DNA of 64,000 nt from Gaoshiqia sediminis (GTDB lineage Bacteria > Bacteroidota > Bacteroidia > Bacteroidales > Prolixibacteraceae). How positions within the stretch are numbered: position 1 is the first letter of the stretch; each line of letters starts with the position of its first letter. Positions 1 through 9,914 of the stretch are shown piece after piece. The position numbers and the translations under genes were made by a program. The notes below the pieces were generated by a model. It was given only the letters and a program-made list of their open reading frames with translations, had not been told where the DNA came from and did no database searches. The stretch lies in assembly GCF_025907915.1 (NCBI RefSeq), contig NZ_JAPAAF010000013.1, forward strand, positions 1 to 64,000, in the 5' to 3' direction.

Positions 1-34
1 CTGCAGAAATGTGGGAGAGTAGGTCGTCGCCATC
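1..34 (+). rRNA. rrf: 5S ribosomal RNA, 3' end only
   Basis: The first bases contain the conserved 3' arm of 5S rRNA (GTGGGAGAGTAGGTCG followed by TCGCCATC), so a ribosomal RNA operon ends here and the rest lies outside the window. The exact 3' end is estimated. A strong intrinsic terminator begins seven bases later, as is usual after rrn operons. Confidence 0.8.
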
Positions 35-40
35 CTTTCC

Positions 41-75
41 AAACCCTGTGTTCTCCAGAGCACAGGGTTTTTTTG
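41..75 (+). terminator. Intrinsic terminator of the rRNA operon
   Basis: A 10-bp stem (AACCCTGTG... with ...CACAGGGTT) encloses a short loop and runs into a tract of seven T residues, the standard Rho-independent form. It directly follows the 5S rRNA end. Confidence 0.85.
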
Positions 76-126
76 TTATATTGCGGTTCGTGATGTTCAT
101 TCACTTTCGGGATCTCGAGGGTAGGT

Positions 127-160
127 ACAAAAAAAGCTGCTTGATTGGCAGCTTTTTTGA
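127..160. terminator. Bidirectional intrinsic terminator
   Basis: The stem AAAAAAGCTGC / GCAGCTTTTTT with a 7-base loop has A-tracts on one side and T-tracts on the other, so it can act in both directions. It sits between the rRNA operon reading rightward and polysaccharide locus A reading leftward, which ends at 198. Confidence 0.75.
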
Positions 161-197
161 TTTTTAAGTCTCTATGAACAAGAGCAATTATGAGTAT

Positions 198-581
198 TCA
201 TCTGAAAAATTTAAATCCCGTCTTTTTTGAATTTGCAGATACTTTTCCTGTTATCATCTGATAAATTCTTCCCCAGTCAGGTAGCCCGCCAATATTTCGG
301 TCATCAATAAACATATCAGCTGAAATTTTACGGCTGGTGGTGGCAATATCAAAATTTTCCTCGGGGTAGCTTTTGTTTATGGCATAGAATTCAATCCCTC
401 TGGATCTGCAGTAGGAAACTGCCTCTTCCAATTCGTTTCCATACCGGTATGTCCAAAGTATCAGCCGATGCCCTTCTTCCTGTAATAATTTTAACGTTTG
501 TATCGAGAAAGGGATTTCTTTACCGATTTTTGGGTATTTGTGTTCCACAATTGTTCCATCAAAATCTACAGCAATAATCAT
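198..581 (-). CDS. HAD-superfamily hydrolase, small BT0820-like
   Basis: The 127-residue protein is a minimal haloacid-dehalogenase-type hydrolase. The nucleophile motif DFDGT is at residues 6-10, a motif II threonine (LWT) near residue 44, and an acidic pair DD at 93-94 followed by R. There is no cap domain. Such small HADs in Bacteroidota often lie next to polysaccharide genes and probably hydrolyse a phosphorylated sugar or small metabolite; the substrate cannot be read from the sequence. It is the last gene of locus A, 58 bases after the Wzc-like gene in the same direction. Confidence 0.75.
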   Translation of the reverse strand: MIIAVDFDGTIVEHKYPKIGKEIPFSIQTLKLLQEEGHRLILWTYRYGNELEEAVSYCRSRGIEFYAINKSYPEENFDIATTSRKISADMFIDDRNIGGLPDWGRIYQMITGKVSANSKKTGFKFFR

Positions 582-639
582 CGGTATGTGGTTATGATAA
601 GTTTGTAATTTTTATAGATCTCCTGATCGGCTAAAATAA

Positions 640-3009
640 CTAATTTGTTTCAAAATAATAGTCAAAGCCGTAACTGGATTTGAAGCTGTATTTTGCACCG
701 TAATAGCCTGTGTGAGCATGTTTCCGCAGGTTAATATCATTTAGGATGATGCCTGCATTTTTCATCGATTTGTCCGTATTCATGTGGTTTATAAAACGTA
801 CTTCGCCTTTGGTGCTATAATCTTGCCGTAGTACAAAGAGGTTTATATCGGTGAACTGGCTGATGATAATACCATCAGAAACCAAGCTCAATGGTGAATT
901 GTCAATAATGATGTAGTCATACTCTATTCTGCATTCGCTAATCAATTGTTTTAGGCGGCCTGTTTCGAGCATCTCGGATGGGTTTGGCGGAACTGGCCCT
1001 CCGGATATCAATTGTAAATTTTCGATTTTTGTTTTCTGAATGATTTCGTTCCGCTCATGTTGCCCAATTAGGTATGTGCTTAATCCTACTGTATTTTCGC
1101 AGGATAAGTATTTGTGGGCACTCGGTTTTCGCATATCACAATCGATAAGCAGAACCTTCATGCTGTTAATGGCAATCATGGAAGCCAGGTTCACCGCTGT
1201 AAACGACTTCCCTTCCCTCGGGATAACCGAATTTATACTTATGACCTTAGAGCTTTCATCCGGATAAAGGAATCGCAGATTTGTTCGTAATTCCCTAAAT
1301 GATTCAGCAATTGCCGAGCGTGGGTGTCTGATGGTTGGGAGCGGTTCCTTTTTATTGTTGTTGTTTATCAAATTTCCAATTACCTGGATCGATGTCATTT
1401 GTTCAATTTCTTCTGCCGAATTAATCTTATCATTGAAATAATTCATAACAATGATGATGACGAAAGGGATCGCCAAGCCCATGAATCCTCCAACTGCTAC
1501 GTTCATCGTCATACTTGGACCGGTTTGTACCGTGATGTCCGGGGCTGCCTGATCCAGAATTTGTGTGTCCGGGACATTTGAAGCGTGGGTAATAGCTGCT
1601 TCTGCCCTTTTCTTTAACAAGAAAGTGTATAGCTCATTATTTAGGTCGAATGACCTTTTGATGTTCATCAGTTCCTGCTCCGTTTTCGGGTAGAGTTTAA
1701 GTTGAGCATTCATGTTTTCGATTCTGCGGGTCAGGTTGCTAATGGCAATTTTTGAATTGTTAATGAGCGTTGCCAAGTTTTCTTTCAATTTCCGCGTTGC
1801 CAGTTCGATCTCATTGTTAATTAAGATATAGCTGGGGTTTTTATCTTTTACGGTATAGGAGATGATCTCGCGGCGGCTGTAGAGTTCGCCCAGCTTAGTT
1901 ACCAAAGCGGCTACGGTCGCATCGGTTATCCCAACAACCGAAGGTGATATCATCTGTTTCATCTTCTCCTTATCGCTCATATAATTTTGAAGATTCAGGT
2001 AATATTCCAAACGTACCTGCTCATTCGAACGTTCAGTCTCCAGTTCCACCAACTTTTGTACGATAATATCTCCTTCTTGTCCAATATTTACGATTTGGTT
2101 CCGCGACCGAAAGGAAGTAAAATTACTACCTGCTACTTTTAACGTATCGATTACCCCGGAAAGTTGTTCGTCGATAAAATTCACAGTACTGGCCGATTGC
2201 CTGTTTTTCTCGATCAAGCCAAACTGTACAAAAACGTTGCTAAGTTCGTTCAGGTAATCAATCGCTTTTTGGGGATGGCTATCCTCCAGAAGGATCGTGA
2301 TCAGGTTTGTTCTGACTTTTGGATCCACTGGAATGTCAAGACTTCGGGAGTAGTTTAAAATTTGATTTCTAATGTCATTAAAAATAAAAAAGCATTCAGC
2401 CGGGGGAGTTTCTTGCTTTTTCCAGACTGTAAAATTGAAGTATTCATTTTCGAAAGCTTCTCCAAATTTTCTCTTCGCGGTATAATTTAATTTTACGTTT
2501 TGCTGATTAATTTTAACAGTTTCGTCGATAGTAACTCGGTAATGCGATGAATCAACCATTGATATGTAGATGGGTACATACGCAAGGTTGTTCATTTCTG
2601 GTTGCATGGTGATTACAAAGGGTTCATTTCCATACAATTCAACATCTCTAAACAACTCTTTTCTATACCAGGAAGTTGCCCAGTCCAGATTTTCGAGTAC
2701 CCGGCGGTTTAGCGAATAGGAAGTCAGAATGCCAATATAATCTTCGATATTGGTATTTTTCCCTTCAAAAGGGTTCATAAAACCGTCCATGACAAATTCA
2801 GAGGCTGATTTGTCAGATTTAATAATCAAGAGTGTACTTGTTTGGTAAGATGGAGAACTGGTTTTCGTTTTTAGGACGGCAAGTGAAACGAAAATCAGAA
2901 AACTGAGCGCAAACCAGTACCAGTTCCGGTAAATCTTGTGAAGGAATTTTCTTACAGCTTCAATGTCTTCCTTCTCCAGTGCGCTATTAATTTCGTCGAT
3001 CTTTTTCAT
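640..3009 (-). CDS. wzc: Wzc-like polysaccharide co-polymerase with tyrosine kinase domain
   Basis: The 789-residue inner-membrane protein has an N-terminal transmembrane segment (about 29-47), a long periplasmic Wzz-type region with coiled-coil stretches (about 50-495), a second membrane segment (about 500-523) and a cytosolic BY-kinase domain. The kinase shows Walker A IPREGKS (596-602), Walker A' LLIDCDMRKP (620-629), Walker B YIIID (699-703) and a C-terminal tyrosine cluster (Y769, Y770, Y774, Y780, Y784, Y785), the usual autophosphorylation tail. Members of this family control chain length and gate the Wza channel. The Walker A has R where many family members have G before EGKS. The Wza-like partner is encoded just upstream. 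Confidence 0.92.
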   Translation of the reverse strand: MKKIDEINSALEKEDIEAVRKFLHKIYRNWYWFALSFLIFVSLAVLKTKTSSPSYQTSTLLIIKSDKSASEFVMDGFMNPFEGKNTNIEDYIGILTSYSLNRRVLENLDWATSWYRKELFRDVELYGNEPFVITMQPEMNNLAYVPIYISMVDSSHYRVTIDETVKINQQNVKLNYTAKRKFGEAFENEYFNFTVWKKQETPPAECFFIFNDIRNQILNYSRSLDIPVDPKVRTNLITILLEDSHPQKAIDYLNELSNVFVQFGLIEKNRQSASTVNFIDEQLSGVIDTLKVAGSNFTSFRSRNQIVNIGQEGDIIVQKLVELETERSNEQVRLEYYLNLQNYMSDKEKMKQMISPSVVGITDATVAALVTKLGELYSRREIISYTVKDKNPSYILINNEIELATRKLKENLATLINNSKIAISNLTRRIENMNAQLKLYPKTEQELMNIKRSFDLNNELYTFLLKKRAEAAITHASNVPDTQILDQAAPDITVQTGPSMTMNVAVGGFMGLAIPFVIIIVMNYFNDKINSAEEIEQMTSIQVIGNLINNNNKKEPLPTIRHPRSAIAESFRELRTNLRFLYPDESSKVISINSVIPREGKSFTAVNLASMIAINSMKVLLIDCDMRKPSAHKYLSCENTVGLSTYLIGQHERNEIIQKTKIENLQLISGGPVPPNPSEMLETGRLKQLISECRIEYDYIIIDNSPLSLVSDGIIISQFTDINLFVLRQDYSTKGEVRFINHMNTDKSMKNAGIILNDINLRKHAHTGYYGAKYSFKSSYGFDYYFETN

Positions 3010-3070
3010 TTTTAGTGATTTTATAATCAGTCAGTTCCGTTAAAATGACACCACAACACGTATCAGGCAA

Positions 3071-3865
3071 TTAATCTGCCATAAATCGGAGAATAACCAA
3101 CAACGTAGATATACTGGATAGGATAAGCGTATATAAGGTTGTATTAATCCGTGTACTTTTCATGGTTTGCGCTTTGATGTAAACCATGTCGTTGGGCTGA
3201 AGATAAAAGGCTTCTGAGTCGAGAATGCTTTTCTTGGTCAAATCGAGCTGAAAAGACTTGGTTCCTTGCGGAACCTCACGCATAACCAGAATATTGCGCA
3301 ATTCGCCATATTCAGTTATTCCACCTGCCATGCTGATGGCTTCCAGGATTGTCAGTGTATTGTTGTAGTTATACAAAACTCCCGGATTCCTTACTTCTCC
3401 CAAGAGGCTTACCTTGAAGTTTAGTAGTTTTACCTGAATGTTCGCATCTTTCAGGTATTCGCCGGCCCGGCGCATGATTTCATTTTGGGCGCCGGCCAGG
3501 GTAAGCCCGGCCAGATGGACTTCACCCATAATTGGGAGGAACACCTTGCCCCGACTATCAACCTGATAACCATAGATATATTGATCAGCCAACGATTGAA
3601 AACGTTGGTTGTTCATAGCAGCTGCACCTCCTCCATTATTGTTCGAAAACAGTTCATTGATTTCCGGGTCAATTGTTTTCACCGTAATGAAAAGGTTATC
3701 GTTGGGCTTTATGATGTGATCGGCTGGTGGAACAGGCAGTCCTTTTTCTATAATTTCACCTTCTATATCCCTAAAGTAAGTCATGTTCTTTTTCGTACTG
3801 CACGAAAACAAGCTTACTGAAACTAATACGATTCCGACAATGCGAAGCCAATTTTTTGTGTTCAT
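3071..3865 (-). CDS. wza: Wza-like polysaccharide export lipoprotein with SLBB domain
   Basis: This is the outer-membrane polysaccharide export protein expected beside Wzc. A lipoprotein signal ends in LFSC followed by STKK. Then come a Poly_export domain (from about IIKPNDNLFITV) and an SLBB domain (SLLGEVRNPGVL... ILEAISMAGGI). A hydrophobic segment near the C terminus (LYTLILSSISTLLVIL) is common in Bacteroidota versions. The start at 3865 puts the signal peptide directly at the N terminus; an in-frame ATG at 3892 would add nine residues. The protein should form the export pore for the polymer made by loci A and B. It ends 61 bases before the Wzc-like gene. Confidence 0.9.
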   Translation of the reverse strand: MNTKNWLRIVGIVLVSVSLFSCSTKKNMTYFRDIEGEIIEKGLPVPPADHIIKPNDNLFITVKTIDPEINELFSNNNGGGAAAMNNQRFQSLADQYIYGYQVDSRGKVFLPIMGEVHLAGLTLAGAQNEIMRRAGEYLKDANIQVKLLNFKVSLLGEVRNPGVLYNYNNTLTILEAISMAGGITEYGELRNILVMREVPQGTKSFQLDLTKKSILDSEAFYLQPNDMVYIKAQTMKSTRINTTLYTLILSSISTLLVILRFMAD

Positions 3866-4192
3866 AGCTGATCTTTTTTGAATATTACGCATAAAGGTGA
3901 TAGGATAATATGGACTACTTGTTAATACTTCTAATTGAAAAACAAGCTTTATCTGCTTCTTGTTGACAGCAGGATGTGTTTTGTTTCGTTATCACAGAGG
4001 AAATATCTTTTCTGTAAAATTCTAAGGAGGTAGCATTTTGGAGATCTTAGCTCCATCGCTGTGAATGTTCGTCGTATTCCTGTTCTAAGAACAACGGAAA
4101 CGGTTCATTCTAAAGGCAAAATAACATGATTGTGGATTTCCACTGAAATCTGTATTAGCAGGAAGAGGATAGGTAGTTTTACACGTATAAGA
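3866..4192. other. Gene-free stretch between the Wza-like and VanZ genes
   Basis: About 330 bases separate the VanZ gene from the Wza-like gene, unusually long inside this otherwise tight operon. No convincing coding frame, hairpin terminator or consensus -7 box was found. A separate promoter for the export pair would be plausible but is not visible. Confidence 0.4.
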
Positions 4193-4609
4193 CTATGGTT
4201 TGGCGTTGTTCTCTTGTGCCGAAATAAGCAATTGTGCTGAAACAATTCCTGTAATGATTCCGCTGAAATTGGCTGCCAAATCCAGAACTGAAAAGCTTCG
4301 TCCGAATGGTAAGATCGCTTGCAGGATTTCAATAACGAAGCTAAAGGATAGGGTAACTGCGAAAATCAGCGTCAGTCTGCCCCATTTATTCTGTGCCGGG
4401 AGGGACAATACGCTCAGTCCGGCTAAAATCAGGTAAAAGAAAAAGTGTACAACCTTGTCGAAATGAGGGATCAGGGGCGCTCTCGGAAATTCTTTCACCG
4501 GCACAAGTGACAGGATCAGGATGGTGATCAGCCAGATGATACAAAGAGTACGAACGATCTTTAAGAACCGGGGAGTAGTAATACTCCTGATTAACGCCAT
4601 AATTGCCAC
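4193..4609 (-). CDS. VanZ-family membrane protein
   Basis: The 138-residue protein has an N-terminal membrane segment (TLCIIWLITILILSLVPV) followed by three more hydrophobic segments, with the VanZ-type pattern FDKVVHFFFYLILAGL and an SVLDLAANFSGIITG segment. The VanZ name comes from a teicoplanin-resistance gene, but these short versions are common in envelope and polysaccharide loci and need not confer resistance. The gene abuts manC (its first base is the last base of the manC stop), which suggests co-translation. Its exact job is unknown. Confidence 0.75.
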   Translation of the reverse strand: MAIMALIRSITTPRFLKIVRTLCIIWLITILILSLVPVKEFPRAPLIPHFDKVVHFFFYLILAGLSVLSLPAQNKWGRLTLIFAVTLSFSFVIEILQAILPFGRSFSVLDLAANFSGIITGIVSAQLLISAQENNAKP

Positions 4610-5673
4610 TAGTTTTCGGTGTTTTTGAAATCAGTTAAAAAATGTTTGATACGTTGCTCCTCTTTCTTATTGCAAACCAATAAAACATTGTTTGCTTCTA
4701 CAACAATATAGTCGGTTAATCCCTGAATGATCACGTTCTTGCCAGACGTAACATGGACGAGATTGCCCGAGCTTTCGTAAAAAGCGGCACGGTTGGCCGT
4801 AGCTACGTTACCCTCCTGGTTTTTCTCTGATTTTTCCCATAAAGCGCTCCAAGTCCCTAAATCGGACCAGCTAAACCCGGCCTTTTGGACATACAGGTTT
4901 TCAGCTTTTTCCAGAATACAATAATCGATCGAGATATTTTCGCACGATGGATACGTTTCATCAACAAAAGTTTGTTCCTGATCGGTATAATAATACGGAA
5001 TCCCTTTTTCGAATGCCTTGGACAATTCCGGCGCATACTTTTCAAAGGCTGAAAGAATAGTCGGCAGCGACCATAAAAAGATGCCTGCATTCCAGAGATA
5101 GCTGCCATCGGCCATATATTGTTCGGCGGTGGCCAGGTTTGGTTTCTCTTTAAAGGCCGTTACTTTAGCAATTTCAATATTTTTTTGGCTTGTTTGTATA
5201 TAGCCATAACCGGTTTCGGGGTGACGCGGTTGAATCCCCAAGGTAAGAATTGCAGGGTTCGAAGCCACAAATTCAAGCCCGGTTTGTATGGTATTACGGA
5301 ATACATCGCGTTCTTCAATCAAATGATCCGAAGGGGCAACGATGATGTTCGCTTCCGGGTTCATCTTTTTGATTTTATAACTGGCGTAAGCAATACAAGG
5401 GGCTGTGTTGCGCATACAAGGTTCGGCCAGTATGTTTTCGTCCAGTAACTCCGGGCATTGTTCCTTCACCAGTAGCTTATAATTTGCCGAAGTAACCACC
5501 ATGATTTGTTCGATCGGGCAAATTCCCTGAAACCGCTCAATGGTGTGCTGAAAAAGTGTCCGGCCTGTGTGTAGCATGTCCAAAAATTGCTTGGGCTTGT
5601 TTTCGGTGCTCATGGGCCAAAACCGGCTCCCAATGCCACCTGCCATCACAATCAGGTAGGTATTGTGTTTCAT
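4609..5673 (-). CDS. manC: Mannose-1-phosphate guanylyltransferase
   Basis: The enzyme makes GDP-mannose from mannose-1-phosphate and GTP. Visible motifs are the nucleotide-binding loop VMAGGIGSRFWP near the N terminus, VAPSDH for metal/substrate binding, FKEKP, and YLWNAGIF. At 354 residues it has only the nucleotidyltransferase domain and lacks the fused C-terminal phosphomannose isomerase domain of long ManC proteins. The start at 5673 (MKHNTYLI) is preferred over one 45 bases upstream because the longer form overlaps fcl and its extra residues are not family-like. GDP-mannose is the substrate of Gmd, encoded two genes upstream, so ManC, Gmd and Fcl form a complete GDP-L-fucose route. Confidence 0.93.
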   Translation of the reverse strand: MKHNTYLIVMAGGIGSRFWPMSTENKPKQFLDMLHTGRTLFQHTIERFQGICPIEQIMVVTSANYKLLVKEQCPELLDENILAEPCMRNTAPCIAYASYKIKKMNPEANIIVAPSDHLIEERDVFRNTIQTGLEFVASNPAILTLGIQPRHPETGYGYIQTSQKNIEIAKVTAFKEKPNLATAEQYMADGSYLWNAGIFLWSLPTILSAFEKYAPELSKAFEKGIPYYYTDQEQTFVDETYPSCENISIDYCILEKAENLYVQKAGFSWSDLGTWSALWEKSEKNQEGNVATANRAAFYESSGNLVHVTSGKNVIIQGLTDYIVVEANNVLLVCNKKEEQRIKHFLTDFKNTEN

Positions 5674-5696
5674 AAGTGTCTTTTCAGCTTGATTTG

Positions 5697-6791
5697 TTAT
5701 TGTTGATTGGTGTACCATTCGTACATCCGTGAAATACCCTCTTCAATCTCAACTTGGTGCTTCCAGCCAAGTCCATGGAGCTTGGACGGGTCGGTGAGTT
5801 TACGCATGGTACCGTCGGGTTTGGTGGTGTCAAATAAAAGGTCACCCTGAAACCCGGTTATCTTTTTAATTTGTCCGGCCAAATCGCGGATACTGATTTC
5901 TTTCCCGGTGCCGATATTGATGTGCGTATTGCGTATTTCTTTTGTTGTTCCGGCGGGTATAAGCTCTCCGAAACTGATATTTTCCATCATAAAGATGCAG
6001 GCATCAGCCATGTCTTCGCTCCAAAGAAACTCGCGCATCGGTTTGCCGGTGCCCCAGATTTCAACAACAACATGGTTGCCTGCCTGTTGGTTGATGCCAT
6101 ATTTGCTAAGGATCCCTTCAATTTCTGCTTGGGTTGAAGTCCCGGAAACCGATTCTACCGGGCGCAGGTTCAAATCATCACGAATGGCTTGCCAATTCTT
6201 GTCTTCAAGGCATTTGCCCAGATGTATTTTGCGCAATAATGCCGGCAAGACGTGCGATTTTTCCAGGTCGAAATTGTCATTCGGTCCGTACAAATTGGTT
6301 GGCATTACCGAAATGAAGTTTGTCCCGTACTGGATGTTGTAGCTTTCGCACATTTTGATGCCGGTAATTTTGGCGATGGCGTATGGCTCGTTGGTGTACT
6401 CCAGCGGAGAGGTCAGTAAACTATCTTCGGGCATGGGCTGTGGCGCTTCGCGGGGATAAATACAGGTACTTCCCAGGAACAGGAGCTTTTTTACTTCGTT
6501 CAGGTAAGCCTGGTGGATCACATTGTTTTGGATCATCAGGTTCTCGTAAATAAATTGTCCCCGGTAAATATTGTTGGCCATGATTCCGCCTACTTTTGCT
6601 GCGGCCAGAAAAACATAGTCTGGCTTTTCGGTTTCGAAGAAAGCGGCAACAGCCAACTGGTTAGTTAAATCCAGTTCGCTGTGCGTTTTAAGGATGAAAT
6701 TTTCATATCCTTTTGCTTGTAAGCGTTTTAGGATAGCCGATCCGACCAGCCCACGATGACCTGCAATATATATTTTACTCGATTTCTCCAT
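5697..6791 (-). CDS. fcl: GDP-L-fucose synthase
   Basis: An NADPH-dependent epimerase/reductase of the extended SDR family that converts GDP-4-keto-6-deoxymannose to GDP-L-fucose. It has the Rossmann motif [11 protein letters not shown] at the N terminus, the GSTCIYP segment carrying the catalytic serine/cysteine, and the catalytic pair in YAIAK. The 364-residue length is longer than the roughly 320 of E. coli Fcl because of an insertion around residues 195-230 ([14 protein letters not shown]...), which is common in Bacteroidota. It lies between gmd and manC on the same strand. Confidence 0.93.
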   Translation of the reverse strand: MEKSSKIYIAGHRGLVGSAILKRLQAKGYENFILKTHSELDLTNQLAVAAFFETEKPDYVFLAAAKVGGIMANNIYRGQFIYENLMIQNNVIHQAYLNEVKKLLFLGSTCIYPREAPQPMPEDSLLTSPLEYTNEPYAIAKITGIKMCESYNIQYGTNFISVMPTNLYGPNDNFDLEKSHVLPALLRKIHLGKCLEDKNWQAIRDDLNLRPVESVSGTSTQAEIEGILSKYGINQQAGNHVVVEIWGTGKPMREFLWSEDMADACIFMMENISFGELIPAGTTKEIRNTHINIGTGKEISIRDLAGQIKKITGFQGDLLFDTTKPDGTMRKLTDPSKLHGLGWKHQVEIEEGISRMYEWYTNQQ

Positions 6792-6880
6792 GCAAGGGCG
6801 TTCTCAATGATTGGTTTTATAATATAGAGCCCGAAAATACGGATTTGACGAGCCGAAATCAACAAATCAACCCTTTTGTT

Positions 6881-8035
6881 TTACTCGAAATAATTCAAAA
6901 TCCGGTAACCTCCGTCCTTCAGGTAGGCGTCTTTTTGCATCAGGTGAATGTCTGATTGCATCATATCGGCCACCAGACCAGCCAAATCGTATTTGGGTGT
7001 CCAGTTCAATTTGGTCCGGGCTTTGGTTGAGTCGCCAATCAGCAGTTCAACTTCGGTTGGGCGAAAATACATCGGATCGACACTGACAATTTCCGGGTTT
7101 CCCTCCTTCAGCCTTTTCCTAATGCCTTCCAAATAGTCTTCGCCAACTTTTTCGGTAAAGATTTTTTCGTCAATACCTGAAAGGAATCCTTTTTCATCGG
7201 CGCCTGCTCCCGTAAACGAAACTTCCAACCCCACTTCGTTGCAGGACATGCGGATAAATTCGCGGATGGTGGTGGTAACCCCGGTGGCAATCACGTAATC
7301 GTCGGGCTGGTCTTGTTGCAAAATCAGGTACATCGCTTTGATATAATCCTTGGCATGGCCCCAGTCACGTTTCGACGACAGGTTGCCCAGGAAAACCTTT
7401 TCCTGCATTCCCAGGGCAATGCGGCTGATGGCGCGGGTAACTTTTCGGGTCACGAAGGTTTCGCCACGCACTGGCGATTCGTGGTTGAACAAAATACCAT
7501 TGCTGGCATGCATGCCGTATGCTTCGCGGTAATTTACCGTAATCCAGTAAGCATACATTTTGGCAACCGCGTATGGCGAGCGGGGATAAAACGGCGTTTT
7601 TTCTGTTTGGGGAACTTGTTGTACCAAACCATACAATTCGGAAGTGGAAGCCTGGTAAATGCGGCTTTTCAGCCCAAGCAGGCGCACTGCTTCAAGTATG
7701 CGCAGGGTTCCGATTCCGTCGGCATTGGCTGTATATTCAGGAGTGTCGAAACTCACTTTTACATGGCTCATGGCTGCGAGGTTGTAGATCTCGTCTGGCT
7801 GCACTTCCTGAATAATCCGCGTCAGGTTCATGCTGTCAGTCATATCTCCGTAGTGGAGGATGAAATTGCGATGGTCCAGATGCGGTTCCTGGTACAAGTG
7901 GTCTATGCGATCGGTATTGAACAGGGATGACCGACGTTTGATCCCGTGTACGATGTATCCTTTTTTTAGCAAGTATTCCGATAAATAGGCACCATCTTGG
8001 CCGGTAACTCCGGTAATCAATGCAGTTTTCGACAT
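6881..8035 (-). CDS. gmd: GDP-mannose 4,6-dehydratase
   Basis: The extended-SDR enzyme removes water from GDP-mannose to give GDP-4-keto-6-deoxymannose. The N terminus has the NADP-binding [15 protein letters not shown] motif, the middle has STSELYG, and the catalytic [12 protein letters not shown] (YxxxK) follows. The [16 protein letters not shown] segment is characteristic of Gmd. The length of 384 residues is typical of bacterial forms. With Fcl and ManC downstream it provides GDP-fucose. The 6-deoxy-4-keto product could also feed other deoxysugar enzymes in this locus. Confidence 0.95.
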   Translation of the reverse strand: MSKTALITGVTGQDGAYLSEYLLKKGYIVHGIKRRSSLFNTDRIDHLYQEPHLDHRNFILHYGDMTDSMNLTRIIQEVQPDEIYNLAAMSHVKVSFDTPEYTANADGIGTLRILEAVRLLGLKSRIYQASTSELYGLVQQVPQTEKTPFYPRSPYAVAKMYAYWITVNYREAYGMHASNGILFNHESPVRGETFVTRKVTRAISRIALGMQEKVFLGNLSSKRDWGHAKDYIKAMYLILQQDQPDDYVIATGVTTTIREFIRMSCNEVGLEVSFTGAGADEKGFLSGIDEKIFTEKVGEDYLEGIRKRLKEGNPEIVSVDPMYFRPTEVELLIGDSTKARTKLNWTPKYDLAGLVADMMQSDIHLMQKDAYLKDGGYRILNYFE

Positions 8036-8098
8036 GGCTGAAAGTTTTACAATGAATATTCTGGGAATGATTGATCCTGTGGAAGAAAGTCCGATTCC

Positions 8099-8485
8099 TT
8101 AATCTTTATTCTTCTTTTCAATAGTAATATTTATCAGGCTGAGATGAATGTAATGGTTCAGCATAAGCGTTATTTCTTCAATAATTCGGATGGAAATGAG
8201 TACCGATTGGGGACTGAAAATTTCCTCAATTCGCGAAAGGATTTTTTCCATGATTTGGCAGGAAGATTTCGCTTTCGAAAAGTGGTACAGAATGATTTGG
8301 CGGTCATTCAGCGTATAAGCCTGTTCAATGTCTTGGTGTAAAGTAAGGGCAACATCTTTGAGCAACAGGAATTGCTCATGGGCGGGGCACTCCGGAAAAG
8401 GCTCCATGGTTGATATCTCCGCCATCAATTCTTCGGACTTTCGCCAAAGGGCCGAGGTTTCATAAGAATATTGCCTTATTTGCAT
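8099..8485 (-). CDS. Four-helix bundle protein (S23/IVS-like)
   Basis: A 128-residue, nearly all-helical protein of the S23/IVP-like four-helix bundle type, with the pattern SxxLWxKSEELMxEI near the N terminus and amphipathic helices after it. Related proteins are encoded in 23S rRNA intervening sequences and as free-standing genes in Bacteroidota, often inside polysaccharide loci. Their role is not known. The start at 8485 (MQIRQYSY) is chosen because residues added by the 8545 ATG do not resemble the family. It lies 63 bases upstream of gmd. Confidence 0.6.
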   Translation of the reverse strand: MQIRQYSYETSALWRKSEELMAEISTMEPFPECPAHEQFLLLKDVALTLHQDIEQAYTLNDRQIILYHFSKAKSSCQIMEKILSRIEEIFSPQSVLISIRIIEEITLMLNHYIHLSLINITIEKKNKD

Positions 8486-8663
8486 GTTGATAGGCTTAAT
8501 TAGATGAAAATGTACTCTAAACGTAACGGGGAAGTTCATCCGCATTTTACTGCGTTGTTTGTGATGTCCCGGAATTCACTTGTGGAGATTATTGTCAATG
8601 GAGGCTTATTTTGAGGTGTTTGTAGCTGAGCAGGCGAGGTGGAGTAAGCTGTGGTAGCTGATG

Positions 8664-9836
8664 TTACAAGCAGATTAACTCTGGATGCATTCCCCTTTCG
8701 GCAAGCATCGTGTTGATTTCATTTTTATAAACCCCGTTCATGATGATCACTACATCTGGCATAACTTCTTTCAGCTGATCAGGTGTGATGTATTGAATGC
8801 CAATACCCGGGATGAAATTGCCTTGCATGTGTGGGTTGATGTCCACCACGTGTTCAATAACTTGCAGATCGTCAAATTGGGTAAGAAAACCCACCGATTT
8901 TGAGCCTCCGCCCCAAACCACTACTTTTTGTCCCTTGTCTTTCATCTCCTGGAGATTTTTTCGCCAGCTCCCCAGTTGGTCATTAATTTTGACAACAAAT
9001 TCATCAACCGCTTCCTGTAGCTCCGTAACACTTTCTTCTAACGGATGCACGGTGCTTTGTACGGATTGCGATGGTTGAGCTTCCAGAAATAAGTATTGGT
9101 TATCATATTCAAGATAAGTATCCAGCACCTCAAACTTATTTTTTCTGAAGAGCCGGGCCAATGATCCCGGGCTAAAGTAACTACAGTGCTCGTAAAAGAT
9201 GTCCCAAAATGCCTGGATATTCAGGATCCTTACTATACAGGGGACTTCTATCAGTAGTTTTACATCATGCCCTTCTTTAAGGGATTTCCGGATGGTTTTA
9301 ACGAAGGTATTGGTGTCGTGAATGTGTTCCATGGTATGGCGGCATGTAATGGCATCCATTGGTAGCTCGCCATGTTTTTCGGAATAAAACTCGCGGATAA
9401 ACGATACGTTGGGATGCGGTTCGTTTCGCCCGGGCACATAAGCCGGATCAATACCGATGCCCCGGTTATTGCCGAGCTCACAAAACAAGTTAATAAAGTC
9501 ACCTTTGCCACATCCGATTTCAACCACATCCTTATCCCGAATGTTATATTTATCGATAAATCGGTTTGTGACCTTGGTCAGGAACATTCTGAACGTGGAC
9601 GAAAAACCTTGCTGATCCTCATAACCGTTGGTGAAAAAATCAATACTGGTATCGAACGAGCTGTTGAAGACAAAACCACAATCAGTACAAATAGTCAAGG
9701 TGATATCTTTTCTTGGGATAGCAATCGCTTCTTCGTAGCTTTTGATGGTTACCAGGCTATGTATTGGTGCGTTCTTCAAGACGAAAAAATCTTTAAGATT
9801 TTTACTCTGACAGCATGGGCAGATATTATGCTTCAT
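8664..9836 (-). CDS. TylC3-like SAM-dependent sugar C-methyltransferase (first copy)
   Basis: A 390-residue class I methyltransferase with the three-part layout of NDP-sugar C-methyltransferases. It has an N-terminal zinc-binding region (C6, C9 and later CTDC), a Rossmann core with SAM motif VVEIGCGKGDF near residue 105, and a C-terminal domain with VVWGGGSKSVGFL resembling the Methyltransf_14 domain. Enzymes of this type usually methylate C3 of a 4-keto-deoxysugar nucleotide. It differs clearly from the second C-methyltransferase (12,298-13,539), so each may act on a different sugar or position. The substrate is inferred only from context. Confidence 0.8.
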   Translation of the reverse strand: MKHNICPCCQSKNLKDFFVLKNAPIHSLVTIKSYEEAIAIPRKDITLTICTDCGFVFNSSFDTSIDFFTNGYEDQQGFSSTFRMFLTKVTNRFIDKYNIRDKDVVEIGCGKGDFINLFCELGNNRGIGIDPAYVPGRNEPHPNVSFIREFYSEKHGELPMDAITCRHTMEHIHDTNTFVKTIRKSLKEGHDVKLLIEVPCIVRILNIQAFWDIFYEHCSYFSPGSLARLFRKNKFEVLDTYLEYDNQYLFLEAQPSQSVQSTVHPLEESVTELQEAVDEFVVKINDQLGSWRKNLQEMKDKGQKVVVWGGGSKSVGFLTQFDDLQVIEHVVDINPHMQGNFIPGIGIQYITPDQLKEVMPDVVIIMNGVYKNEINTMLAERGMHPELICL

Positions 9837-9914
9837 TGGAGTTAGTTTTTTTGACGTATAATAGAAAATGGAATGTTAGCTTGAACTTTGTGGATAAGGG
9901 GTCGGGTATGCTTG

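Noticed and set aside
4193-4609. VanZ gene as an antibiotic-resistance determinant
   Set aside because: Only the short generic VanZ domain is present, embedded in a polysaccharide operon, with no vanA-type genes nearby.
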